Both the position numbers and the translations under genes were made by a program. A DNA stretch of 53,684 bases. Source: Intoshia linei (lineage: Eukaryota; Orthonectida; Rhopaluridae). Under the pieces are notes generated by a model that saw nothing but the letters and a program-made list of their open reading frames with translations, did no database searches and had not been told where the DNA came from. The stretch covers positions 1-53,684 of the forward strand of contig LWCA01000107.1 in NCBI GenBank assembly GCA_001642005.1. The letters are read 5' to 3'. Below are positions 11,961-25,000 of this stretch, in pieces; the stretch's first letter is position 1; each line of letters begins with the position of its first letter.

Positions 11961-12669
11961 AATCATTTAATAGTTATTTACACTACTTTTTTCACGCCGA
12001 ATGGGTAATAAATTATGAAATTTACCACTGACCATTAATGCGAAATTATTAGGCAACATTAAAAAAAATTGATAAAAAACGTAATAAATTGACTTTTAAT
12101 TAGTAGAAAATTTTCACGGACCAGTACTGGTACGAGGACGAATTTGGGAAACGCTCACTAGTATAAATACTTATTAAAATTATGTCATAGAAAAATGTTA
12201 TTTTGAAAAAAAAATTTTGCGTGTCTCACCCGTATGATGAATATACGCCTCTCAAATCTATTTTATGACTACTGCATAATGTACTTTCATTTGTTATAGT
12301 GTAGTTATAAATTATTCACATTAAGTTTTAAATTTATTTTATAATCCGTCATAAGATATATTATATTCAGAAGGATATATTATAATAGAAACATAACGGC
12401 TACATTTTAATAAAGCACTACACAAATTGTAATGACATTTCAAATGAATCACGACATCGTAACACATATAGTATAATACACTGGCTAGTTGCAATAAATT
12501 ACTATCATTTTTACAGTCTAGCGCCATCGATATTATTGTCATGGATTTATAATTACAATAACCGTAAAATTTTGAATTATTTAGTCATAATCACTTGGTA
12601 ACATTAAATTCTAGCGCAATCAAATTTTAAAATTTACTCCGTTTACTTTATATTGCATAAAATAATCTG

Positions 12670-14905
12670 ATGAATATAGGTTTGATTTTTGAATTATATA
12701 AGTATTAATTATTTATTTAGATCAAATAAATGATGGTAACGCGGTTAATTCGCATGCCAAAACGCTAGATTGGCAAAAATCTAACTATATGGTCGATTCC
12801 GGTATCAACTCTGGTGCACAAACTCAAGTATTTATTGGTAAAGTCAAAATTTTAACTTTTTTAGGCTCATTCAGTATACAATGAAAGTCCCTATGTTCAA
12901 AATGAGGGTAATTTAAATCTTTAATTTATTTTTTACGTTTAATTTAATACCTAGAATTCAATCAAACTGAAACTGACAGTGCAATGTCCAAATTATCTGA
13001 TCCGTCCCAAAGCCTCAAAGATGCTGTGAGTAATCTTATAAATTACCAAGATGATGCTGATATATCTCGAAGTGCTATTCCTCAACTGTACAACCTTTTA
13101 AACGACAACGACGATGTAGTAGTTCTTGAGGCTTTGGCAATGATTTATAGATTAAGTAAACAACAAGCAAGCCGCCACGCCATCTTAAATTACACTCCAA
13201 TGATCGAAAGAATGGTTGAAATTATGTCTACTAAAAATTTTGATGCCGTGAAATACAGTATTGCCACAATCCACAACATATCATGCCATCGAAATGGCTT
13301 AACGACTATAATTAAGTGTGGTGGCATTCCCGTCTTAGTCAAACTATTATCCTCAAATATAGATGAAATTTTGTTTTATGCGATCACGTGTATACATAAC
13401 ATTTTACAAAATAAAGAAGATGCTAGAGCTGTAATTAGAATGGTCAATGGACTGCAGCGAATGGTAGCATTGTTATCTTCAGACAATATTAAATTTTTGA
13501 CCATCACTGCTGATTGTTTGAGAATGCTGTGCTATGGTCATAATGAATCTAAAATTGTTATCATGAACTCTGGCGGAACCAACGAATTAGTTAGAATCAT
13601 GCACACGTATACATATGAAAAGCTTTTGTATACCGTTGCAAGGGTTCTTAAAGTCCTATCAGTGGATACTAATTGCAAGTCCAATATAGTGAAATGCGGT
13701 ATGGTTTATAAATCATTAATAATTTTCATTTAGGTGGAATGCAATCATTGACTATTCATTTGTGTAATTCGAGCAAAAGATTGCTACATAATTGTTTGTG
13801 GACGTTGAGAAATTTATCGGATTCTGCTTCAAATCTGTGTGATTTGGATCAACTTGTCAGTTTACTTGTTAATATGTTGACTTCTAATGAATCTGTAATT
13901 GTTACTTGCTCCGCAGGAATTTTATCCAACATATCCTGTAACAATCCACACAATAAAGCCTTAATCGTCACCTATGGAGGAATTGAAGGTTTGGTAAAAA
14001 CTATTAAAAACGCAGGCGATCAAGAAGAAATAGTTGAACCGGCGGTATTTTTATTTTGATTCATTTATAATATTTACAGATATGTGCTTTACGACATCTT
14101 ACTGCAAGACACCAACACGCAGAAGTGGCCAAGAATGAAGTTAAGCAACATGGAGGTTTAGCATCTGTTGTAAGATTATTGGGACCTCCTTCCAGTGTTT
14201 CTTTAATTACCGCTGTCATTGGATTACTTAGAAATTTGGCATTATCTAGTGAAAATATTATTGCTCTGAGAGAACAAGGTTGTATACCGAGATTAGTACA
14301 GTTATTGTCTAGAATCAATTTGGACCTTCAAAACGTAATTTTAATTCTTACTGTTTAAATTATCTTTTTTTTAGAGTAAAAATGGAAATACTAACATTGA
14401 TTTGAATGATGTCATAAATATTGCTGAAGCTGGTTCAGCGGCATTGCATATTTTGGCAAAAGATCCTAGTAATCGGTCTCTCATCATTTCTTTGAATTGC
14501 GTCCCAATGTTGTTGGATGTAAATTTTTTAACTTACGAGGAATAATCTTAATTTAGATGATCTACTATGGACCCGAAAATGTTCAAAGAGCTAGTTGTGG
14601 TGTTTTATCTGAAGTTGCAATTGATAGTGTTGGTGCCCAGCAAATTATTACAGAACGTGGTTCTGTTCCGCTTACTCAATTGTTATATTCTGAGAACAAG
14701 ATACTGTGTAATTAATTTTTATAGATTTACAATCCTGTCGCAGTTTTTATTATTTAATTAGCTACCTACGCTGCGGGTGTATTGGTTAGAATGCAACATG
14801 AAAACTTGTCGGATTATCAAAAGAATGGCCAAAATGTAAAGTTAATATTATAATTATACTTATACTTTTTAGATGAATGATAATTGGTTTAATACGGACT
14901 TGTAA
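12670..14905 (+). CDS. CTNNB1: Beta-catenin (armadillo)
   Basis: Wnt effector and cadherin-linked armadillo protein. Ten exons: 12670-12679, 12721-12827, 12865-12907, 12955-13698, 13734-14044, 14080-14334, 14375-14518, 14557-14707, 14762-14835, 14873-14905; introns 35-54 nt; 623 residues (human 781). Residues 29-42 read [14 protein letters not shown], keeping the beta-TrCP degron and all four CK1/GSK3 positions (S30, S34, T38, S42). Twelve armadillo repeats fill about residues 60-590, starting at [14 protein letters not shown] and including TYTYEKLL and [13 protein letters not shown]. Two parts are reduced. The alpha-catenin-binding stretch before repeat 1 is not recognisable, and the C-terminal domain is about 20 residues, ending in a 33-nt exon that encodes the classical WFxTDL tail (NWFNTDL). 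The first exon has only ten coding bases (ATG AAT ATA G). Confidence 0.95.
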
Positions 14906-15650
14906 TGATTGTTTATATTTTATTGTAATTAATTTTAATTAAATTATTTTTAAAAATTTTTTTTTTAATTGTATACATTTTTTTACTGTCAAGTATGAAG
15001 AGTGTCACTATGTCATCTATAATTTTTTTTAAATTCTAGGGTTTTCATTTTTTAAAAACAGGGTAATTTATGGTTTGTATCGAAAAATGAACTTTTCTCA
15101 GTATCCATTTATGAAAATGATTTTACTGATAATCTAGTTAATTTGTATCGCTACCAATAGATAATAATGGCAAGTTTTTCCTGACAAACATTTTCTGTGA
15201 ACTATCTTTTTATCTAACTAGATAATTTATATTGGTTCAAAAGACTTAATAATTTAAGTTAAGTTACTTTGTTAACAAATCAAATGAGAACAATCTAATT
15301 GTTTGATTAACGAAAGTATTTATAGATAAAATACTATTTCTTATTTTAATTATGCAATCTAAATATATTATAGATATTTTTTATTGGTTTATCCAAAATG
15401 ATAAATAGGTCATTGCATTTTAAAACGTTAAATGATATATAAATAACAAAGTATTTTTAAAATAATCTTTATAAATTTTATGAATCTGTTGAGTTATTTT
15501 AAAATTCAATCAACATTAAAAATATTGGAATATTTACTAATTCATGATAAACATTATTCATAAATGGTTTGTTAATAAAAATTTTATTAAAAAAAGCATA
15601 TCTATATATCTACCTATACAATCAATAATTTAATAAATATGAATTTTGGT
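14906..15650. other. Intergenic gap between convergent beta-catenin and TOM40
   Basis: About 745 bp, very AT-rich, with several short inverted repeats (for example around 15120-15330, 'taactagataa' and 'tctagttaa') that may be a decayed MITE. A single satellite-like unit ('gttttcattttttaaaaaca' then 'gggtaatttatgg') lies at about 15042-15080. No gene seen. Confidence 0.4.
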
Positions 15651-18070
15651 TTATCCAATTGTGAATGAAATTCCTAGGTTGTACAAATCTTTTCTTTTAT
15701 GATTTAAAGTAGCACATAATCCCAGAGTAAACGGTAATGGCATGAGAATAGTTTCAACGTTCACAACTACTTTGTAATTGCTATCTATCTGTCCTATAAA
15801 TAATTATTAAAAATTAATAATAAATAATTGATTACCTCTAACTGTTGTGTTGATATCGGGAATATTACTACGAATTGACACTGTCGTATTTGTCTCACCT
15901 TTACCTAAATCACTATCTAATTCAGTAGAACATGTTAAATTTTCTGTAATTTTGTTGATGTAGGCAAGTTTTAATGATTTTAAAGTCGGAGCAATATTAG
16001 AAACTACAGACCAGTTATTCTCTAAATTGAAAATAAAATAATACATAATGTGATAAACTAGAATATTTTCCCATAAAGGTCATAAAATTAACATCAATTG
16101 GCATTTCTTTTGGTTTTTGTTTGATAAATTCAAGTCCCAAATCAATATTATTTGTAATTCGTTGTAAATGCTGGGCAATGTAGACCCCTAACGTTTATTA
16201 AAGGAAACATCGTACCATATTACCTGTGCCGTCAGTTACATCCATATTTGCTGTTGTAAATGTAGATGTACTTTTTTTGGTAAAGTAATCTATCGAATTT
16301 GTGACATTTAACCAATCTGAACCCTTTATCTAAACATATATAGATATCATTCCATTAAGAATCAAAAATATGCCCATTTTCAGAATTTCACCATGAAAAA
16401 TTTTTAATCAAATATGAAATAAATTAGTTGCTTAAGGCTGAACTGATTAAAATTTAAAAAAATATGTTAATAGGAAATAAAAACCTGGTAGATTCCTCTA
16501 TATTTTATATAATCGTTAAAATGGTGCATCACTCTGGCATGAAGGTTTCCATTAGTCTCCATTTCTCCGTAAAAAATGGGATACATCTAAATTTAAATAG
16601 GTAAAAATTTTTAATCCATATGTGCGACGCACGCACGTGCGTATTAAAATTCCACAACACCATAAAGAACGATGCGAAGTTCTGTACCATTCTCTTTCAA
16701 TTTGACAACAAATTACAACCTATATGATAATATTGCGTAAAATTTTATCAACATACCAGCTTGACTGTTATGTACTTCGTAAAAACATCACCTAACTCTG
16801 CCGAGGGCGGATTTTTTAAAATGAAATTAAAACATGACTATTTACATTTCATTTTGAATTCAAATATTTGAAAACTATCGGTTGATAATATATGAAGTTA
16901 GTTTTCACCGGGAATGCTTCGATTTCTAGAATTGAAATTTTGTGTCTATATAAATTGGGGTAATCTTCTTTTTCTAATTGTAAATCCGTTAATTATTTCA
17001 AATTTTTCGTTTTACTAAGAGTTTCCAAACCAAAAAATTAATACTAAATTGCTTTTTTGACCACGCAGGCGTTACTTTGTCAGATTTAATTTTTTATGTG
17101 TTAACTGTATGCTAATGTTTATGATTTTAAAGACTGTCAAAATGTATGTTGTATAAAATTCTAGAACTTTTTTCATTTTTAAAAAAAAGGATATTTTGTG
17201 GTTTTGGTAGTCAACATATATGATTTTAAAATTTTTTATCATTCTAGAACACGTTGATTTTTAAAAAAAGGATAATTGAGGTTTTTGACCTTGAAACCAT
17301 TCAATTGCTGAAAATGATTCTCAATTTACGATAAAATCTAAACGACGAAAAATTAGTAATGGAAAGTGGTATTTTTAAAACTCTACGCTTTTTATTTCTT
17401 AACAAACTTGTAAATAAACTTGAACAGACAAATAAACAGACATACATTTTTAACTAAATTTCTTTATATTACAACGATTGTAATTATTATCATATTGAAC
17501 GTAAATTGTATAGTTCGGATCGTGCTTCTATTCTTATGGCAGAATAAGTCAAATTTGGCACTTTTATTCACATACAGGTAACACTATGAATAATTTTCCA
17601 CAGTAGTAGTACAAGTAATTAGTCTAAATTAGACTACATTAGACTGTCTAATGTACATTTTTAAAATTCACCTCAGTGGGAGAAATTTGCTTGGTTCCAA
17701 CATAAGTAGCTCCGAAATTGTAAAAGTTTCCTTGCAATTTCGATAAGGAAACATTGTGTTGAATTTGAAATCTACTACTCAATGATTTGTTTAATAAAAA
17801 TTTTAGTCCTTCATAAGGCATGGCATTGTTTTCTAAACAATTGTAATACCCATAATATATTAATTAACCTTTGACATCTTTCAATACATCATCATATGTA
17901 CCAGGGTTTGTGCTATCAATAACACTTTTAAATTCCTTTTGTGGTTCAACTGGAGCTTCGTTTTCAGACTCATGTATTGGTTTTTCGATGATTGGCATCA
18001 TTGGTGATAATTTTGACGTACCACTGATAGGTTCTGTTGAATTGGTGAGACTACTTGTTGTATTCCCCAT
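15651..18070 (-). CDS. TOMM40: Mitochondrial import receptor TOM40
   Basis: Beta-barrel pore of the outer-membrane translocase. Seven exons, right to left: 17869-18070, 17672-17832, 16485-16586, 16224-16329, 16059-16187, 15836-16021, 15651-15793; 342 residues (human 361). Introns are 36-156 nt except the second (16587-17671, 1085 nt), which carries repeats. Evidence: NPGTYDD in the N-terminal region, the barrel start SLSSRFQIQHNVSLS, YNFGATYVGTKQISPTE, and the C-terminal strand pair PFTLGLCATLNHKRK then LGISFTIG, matching the family's LTLALGAFLNH...FGLTIG ending. The N-terminus MGNTTSS is polar and Ser/Thr/Pro-rich, as usual for animal TOM40. Its start faces CABIN1, about 940 bp away. Confidence 0.94.
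16630..17400. repeat. Composite repeats in the long TOM40 intron
   Basis: Contains, in order: a short GC-richer palindromic stretch ('cgcacgcacgtgcg', about 16629-16645); a copy of the small repeat ending 'ctctgccgagggc' (about 16757-16810); the dispersed repeat with 'aaatatttgaaaactatcgg' (about 16860); and satellite-like units with 'gtggttttggtag' and 'aaaaaaaggataattgagg' (about 17150-17330). Confidence 0.5.
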
Positions 18071-19008
18071 TTTAAAATTAAATTTAAAGTAAAAACGTGA
18101 TGTTTAATAAACTTTAATTAAATTTGAAACAGTAGTCGACGACTACTTACTAAATTGTTTATTAATTTACGTTAAAATTAAAATGAAGAATATCAATTTG
18201 TATTTAAAATTTTTTTATTATTTTTGAATGATTGAATATGGTAATTTTTTTTAATTTCTTTATTATCAATGTGGGCAGTTTCTGTTACTTTTTAAATTCG
18301 ATGTATAGTTCGTTTTACTTCTGATAATTCCCATTCATTTTTCAAATTATTTAGAGATTGTTAATGTTTTTAAAATTCAAATTCAAAAAGAGTTTCAAGT
18401 TGAATTTTTAAGTTTTTTTAGTGTACATGGTTTGTTTTTTTTTGTTAAAAATTCTTCATGGTCAAAACCACAAATGACCCTATTTATTTTCAAAATGAAC
18501 ATGTCCTAAAATTTTATAAAACATAAATTATGCGATAGTTTTCAAAATTATAAGCATTATGATATATGGCAACCTCAAAAAAGATAATATTCACGATCAA
18601 AACCACAAATTACTCTTTTTTTTAAATGAAAACAGCCCTAAAATTTAAAAAAAAATTTCAATCTGACAAAGTCAAAAAGAACTTTAGTATTAATTTTTTT
18701 TATTTCGAAACTATTTTATTAAAACTTAGTATACTTCGTGAAGGTTACATGATTTAATCCATAAATATAAGGGTTTGTCACAAAAATAATTAATTTATAC
18801 GGTTATCGTGAAAAAATCATGTAAATGCATAATTTAATGCCAAAAGAAGACTAAAGTGTTAATTTTAAAAAGTTTCAGTAAAAAATTGGAGTTACTAAAA
18901 AAGGGTTGCAAACCTTATATTATCATGACACGGATAAATTTCCATATAAACAAATTGATCAATATTCGCAATATTTATAAATTAATGACTAATAATTCCC
19001 ATTTTTAG
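18071..19008. other. Divergent gap between TOM40 and CABIN1, with satellite-like units
   Basis: Should contain promoters of both genes. At about 18440-18680 two units with 'aaaaccacaaat' followed by 'ttttt' recur about 133 bp apart, and belong to the array family at 40310-42340. A short ATG frame at 18985 stops at TAG 19006-19008, which is also the splice acceptor used for the first visible CABIN1 exon. The real first exon of CABIN1 is probably in this gap. Confidence 0.45.
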
Positions 19009-22000
19009 TTTACGGGGTTATCTGCACGGAAATCCGGTTCACCATGCAGCAGCGACTCTTCAATAAACTATACATGTAAAAAAAGGGTTTATAATGAATG
19101 CAACTTAAACAGTGATTCATCTCAGGAATCACGAACTGAATATTGTAAACCAAAAAAAGTAAAACGATGTGATCCCTTTAGCGTAGTATATAAAAACCTA
19201 CAAGATAGTTACAATGAAGCCCTAAGTGCATTTTCGTCATTCGAGAGTATGGCTAAATTATACAATAACGGCAAAAAGGATGACATAATTTTGGACGTAA
19301 AAAATGAAAATTTTCGAGCAGTCCACACTTTGCTAGATAAAATAATATTTTACAAACTTCCTTCCGACAAATATTCAGATTATCAAATCAACATGTTAAA
19401 AAAATTACAATATTGTGCAAATAGAAATTTGGCTAAAGGATATTTAATAATAGAGGAATATACTTGTGCTTTCGAAAATTATAGACGGGCTTTAGAACTG
19501 GACGACACTAATATCAATGTTTGGTATGAAATGGGAATTTGTTGTAACATGAAGGAAAAATTTGTTACGGCTAAAATAGCGTTTACTCGCGCATTAGAAC
19601 TGAACGAATTTCATTTACCGTCCATCAAGCAGTTGATTTTGGTATTGACTAGACTTTCCAACTTTGTGTTACTTAAAGAGATTTGTTTGAGTTGTATAGA
19701 TTTATACCCTTCCTACACATTACCTTATCAAGCATTATTATACTTGTCATATAAATTTGATCAAGAATTTGTTTCTACAAGTAAGATTAAAAATATTTTT
19801 AAGGGTGAATTATACTTACCTATGATTTATGATTGTGCAGGTAAAAATGTTGAATTCAATATCGATAATGTTAAGTATTTTGATAATTTACATCAAGAAT
19901 ATGACAAAAAAAGATTTTTGGCAAACCAAGAATTTCTAAAGAAACCTGTACCAATAATGAAACACGAAAATTTAGCGATTGAAATTGAAAAATTGGAATG
20001 GGAAAATATTGGAGAAAAAATATTAACCCTTTTGAAACAATACATCAACAAATGTCAAATGGATGAAATGTACATTTTACATTATTGTGAAATAGAATTT
20101 AGTACAAATAATTTGCTCGTTGATTCTTCCGACTCTGAAAAACCACAAAAAGTTTCTCCCGAAAATACAGTTAACCCTTTAGAAGACGATGACAGTAAAA
20201 CTAAACGCCGTTCTTCTAGAAACATTTTAAAAAGTTCACCAAAATACCCCGAATTTTCTCTAAAAAATAATATCAACCTGATAATATCAAATATTTGTGG
20301 AATTGACTCTGAAAATTTTGATTATGTTTATAAAGTTTCTAGTAATGATTATAATGGTTTAAAGTCATTAAAAGAAGTGGTGGTTCTGTCCAGTCGTCCA
20401 AGTCAACATGATTTTTTGAAAATGAAAATGAAAAATATTTTACATAAAGAACCACGTTTCGGGTTGGTCGGCGTAGCCGTCAATTTTTTATTTCAAATTG
20501 CTCAAATTTCATGCAATCAATTTGTTAATTATCGCGTCCGATGTATATACCGAAATATTTATTCCCTTCTTTATAATAAACACATTCAACCTCCAAGGTT
20601 ATTTTCTAATGACGATTCGCTCTATTTTTTCAGATATGGCATGTTGGGTATTACATTTTGCGAATTTTGTCTCAACCAAGAAGACGAATTTACATTTTCA
20701 CATGTTGAACATCTGGATTCTCTTTTGGCAGTTTGTTTATTGTGTTTAAAATCATATTTATCGAAATTCGAAAATGTTGATTCAATCAAAAAATTGTGGT
20801 TAATTAGGTATCATAACAGTTTAATTGATTTGAATGAATACTTATCTAATCATACCATATTGAAAAATGATATTTCTGACCCTTTTGATTCTTACAGTGA
20901 ACTGAAAAAAATATTTCAGACTTTTGAAAGCCAAGATTACTTGGTTAATTTAGCTTGTGTAAAAAACAGTTGCATTTGTTTAAATTCTATAAAAAATGTA
21001 ATTTCGAGCTTTGAAATGAATCAACTTATGAATTCGTGTAAACATTTGATGGATAAAAAAGCCTATCACAAGATTATCCAAACCCTAACGCCCATTCTAG
21101 GTATAGATTCAAATTTTGAATTGCGAAATAATGACATTGAAAAAGTTTTGCATTCTTGTGGGTTCCGCGTATTGATTGAGTTTTTTATCTTGTACATTCG
21201 AGCTAATTTAGTCTTGAAAAAATGGGAAAACGTCTTTGTTCAATCTATATATTGTTTAAAAATTATTTTTGGCTATTCACTAGACAACAATTGTCTCGAT
21301 TGGGGCAAGAATATTTTGGATAGTAATCTTAAAAATGTTATAATTAAAAATATTTTTAATTTGATTAAAATATTATTCCGTGTATTTGACAAATGTCCCG
21401 ACATTATTCAAAATTTTGTAAAAAATTTAAACATTATACACGAATCTATAGTTTGTATTATGAAATTGATACTGTTTTTTAATTTATTCCTTTCTAAGGA
21501 CAAAAAAGACAGAGAGGCTGTTGCCATTTATCCGTGGCTTATTTTGTACGAAATTTTAAAATATTATGAACTTTATATAGAAAAATGTCTGGTCCCTGTT
21601 TCTAAACCAGAGTCGGATTCTGATTCATATGAATGCAGCCCAGCTAGTATGACCAATTCAATTTTAGAGTCTGAATATTTTTCACTTGATATACTTATTT
21701 TTTCTCACGATTTTTTGACAAAGTTACTTGGTACTTTGTGTAAGAAACATTGCAATCGTGTGGTAAAGCAATATTTTTCTTTTTGTATTAAAGAGATTGG
21801 ATCTTTTTTATTAATTTCTCATGGCAATTTAACTATTCATACAGATACTTATGAAAGGATTAGAACTGGGTTTGAACAATTTATTTATTGTAGATATTTT
21901 TATCCTTTTAAAAAGAAACCTCGTTATTTAAAGGAACATTTAGCCATCAATTCACCGGGTATCGACAAAGATAAAGAGTCGAACGCGTTTGTTGCTAGGA

Positions 22001-25000
22001 CAACATTAATTTTACAAGACATTCCTTTTATTGACTTTTATTATTCACCAGATGTAGTTCCAGAATATGATAGTTTTAAATCAGACTCAATTTGTAGTGA
22101 TATTGAAGTTCTTTTTAGGTATTTGTTTTTAATACATTTAAAATTACGTCCAATCTTTATAGCAGTAGTTCTCGATTAAAATAATGTACCCACCCATTTC
22201 AAAATATTATTTTTTTGGACCTCAAAAGAAACATGAAATATAAAATATTTATATAAAAATTAAACGATTTTTTTCATAAGATTTAGTAAAATCGTGTTTT
22301 TCCAAAAAAATATCGGTAAATTTTCCTGATTTTCAATTAGAGTTTGAAATGGTTTTTTTTATTAAATTTTATTAATGGTCGCATAAAAGTGGGATTTTTT
22401 AAATAATAATGTAGCGATCGTTTAGGATTTTGGATAAATTCCTAACATCTGGCAACTCTGTTACATATTCTGTAATAAAATATACAAATTCTCCTATAGA
22501 AATACGGCTATATTTTTATAAAAATAATACTATAAATTAGTGTTTCTCAACCAATACTACATTACCCATATTATCGTACTTATTTTGATATTACCCACTA
22601 TATTGTTTAACTACATTTTGGATGATCAGGTTTTTAGAATAAGCCATATAAATTTTTTAATAGTAAACTTTACTTAAAATTAATTAAAATTTTTTAAAAA
22701 ACTAATTTTAAAAAATAGTAAAATAAAGGGGAAATTCTGTTTTAGACCCTGAACGACTCAATGGGAAAAATTATATTTCATACTTTACTGTGCATGTGGC
22801 GTAAAAAAATAAAAAAATTCCAATTTTTTTAGAACAAATTTTGCGATTACCCATGAAAAATATCAAATTACCCACTCGTGGGTAAATACCCACAGGTTGG
22901 GAATCACTGCTATAAACAAAGGTAAAAACTACTCTAGAGCGACATAGATTGGAGCGATACATCTTAGACCGTCATTATCATCGATTCTACAAATATATAA
23001 TTTATTTTTTCACTAAATTTTTGTTTGTTTTCTTAGGAGAGTTATTGACACTCAATTTTTAAATATTTTCAACATAATTTAGGGTCCAAAATTTGGTAGT
23101 GTTTTTAACGGATTTTTTTCACTTAATTTTTAGCCTAAAAAATTTTGGATACAAAATTATTTTGAAAAATTGGATGAAAAAAATGTTCCTTTAAAAACCC
23201 TACTAAATTTTTATTAAAAATTTATCTTCAAAATCTTTTTTTCATCAAAAAGTTATACGGGCCCTGTTTCTGAAAATTTACACATGATAAATTTTAACTG
23301 AAGAGAAACAGTTTTAGTATATTGAACAAAATAATATCCAGGACGATTTGAAAATTCAGAGCTAAAATGATTATAATGAGCCAATTATGGTAGAAAAGAG
23401 TTTAAAAGTTAAAAAAAAAATAAATAATCTACGTATTTACTCAAAAGGCCACCAAAATTATTATGTGGGCCATTGATTGCCGACCCTGTTCTAGTATGTA
23501 TTGCTCTAACAATACATGGCTCAAATTAATATTTGCCATTCAAAATACCCGTTGAATAGTTTTAGTATTTCCCAGTATTAGTATAGTATTTTGGTTTTTT
23601 TGTGTACAATCACTGGTTGCTCGATCCCGTGCTCTATTTTAATTAAATTACATTGTTTAGATGCGTGTATAACTCAATTATCGATGAGAAAGTATTGGAT
23701 CATAAATTGGAAGAATTGGAAAATTTTATTATGAATGAAGCTGGTGATTTTTTTTTGTCGGAGGCGTCTTCTCTTTTAGAAAATGTACAACTTGCTCCCG
23801 ACAACGTTTATTATTTGGCAGATTATATGTTTAAGAATAACACGACCGATAAAAATGTAGAAAGATTATACTTGATTGATATTTGTTTAAACCCAAGTAG
23901 ATTTGATTCTTGGGCTGCACTTAGTATAATACTGAGTAATGAATTGGAAGCAAAATTGGTTTTACCGCAAACGAATCTATTTAGTATGGATATTTTTCAG
24001 ACCAAGAAAATTTTCAATTGTTTCAATTACGCTTTATTATTGAATCATAACCCAAAATTGTGGTTGGAATACGGTCGAATAGCTTATTGTTTATTTACCA
24101 TTTCCAAGTCACTTTGTCGATTATTCGAACAAGACGATAAAATGCGTATTTTGAAAAATTTGTCTTTGCTAAATTCTGATCTTTTTTACAAAAAAAAAGA
24201 GAAATGGATATTTTTATTAAAAAATTCACTAGAAATTGCACAAAATTGCATGTCTGTTGCAATTGATTGTAATACCAAAGATGCTTGGTATCGGTTTTAT
24301 ATGCTTGGTAAAATTAAATGGGCTTTATTTAAAAATGGTTCCATATTTATTGAAAAGGTTAATTTCTTGAATCATTTTCAATCCGCTTTTATTGAACAAA
24401 GAAAAGACATTGACGTTTTATCTAATATTTGCGACAAAAAAAGCAGTTGTCTAGAATTGTTGGATATTATCCATCATATCGCCAAAAAAATTCAAAATGT
24501 TTCTGTTGTTTATCATAGTTTTTATAATTTTAAAGGTGAAAATTTGACGGACCAGGTACCTATTATTGGCCACAATTTTACGTTGACTTTGGGTTACCTT
24601 CAAAAGACTGATTTTTTTAACTTTTTCAGTGATTCGTTGAAGGTTATCAACTATATTAGCCAAGAGATTGAAAAACTGTATTCTAAGGACTCTCTGATAC
24701 CGATGATTCTTCTACAATCTTTAAATGTTGATTTTACTTCATATTACGTAAACAATCCTATTAATATGCTGCAGTTTTCAAGTTTGCTGATTGTTATCAC
24801 CGTTTATATTATGAATTGGATTTTACGACGGCACTCGGGGTATTACAAATCCGTCATTTCGCTAGCTAATTTATTTTTGAATGGACCTAATTGGATTAAG
24901 GTATTTTTAAATGTATAATGTTTATATTTTTATAGAATGTCGAAATTGCCAAAATATTTTTATTGGATGGCGGGGAACGGAAAATGAATATAATTAATCA

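Larger units (their letters stand above)
10100..12669. other. Repeat-rich intergenic region between WD40 gene and beta-catenin
   Basis: No convincing coding exon. It contains the MITE at 10708-11189, a family-B repeat near 11690-11960, a copy of a small repeat ending 'ctctaccgagggc' near 10566-10618, and a terminal-repeat-like stretch near 12115-12170. It should also hold the beta-catenin promoter just left of 12670. Confidence 0.45.

Noticed and set aside
22119-22179. C-terminal extension of the first long CABIN1 exon
   Set aside because: Frame is open but the donor at 22119 and acceptor at 23660 join FR to CVYNS in phase and restore the family alignment; the extension enters a MITE.
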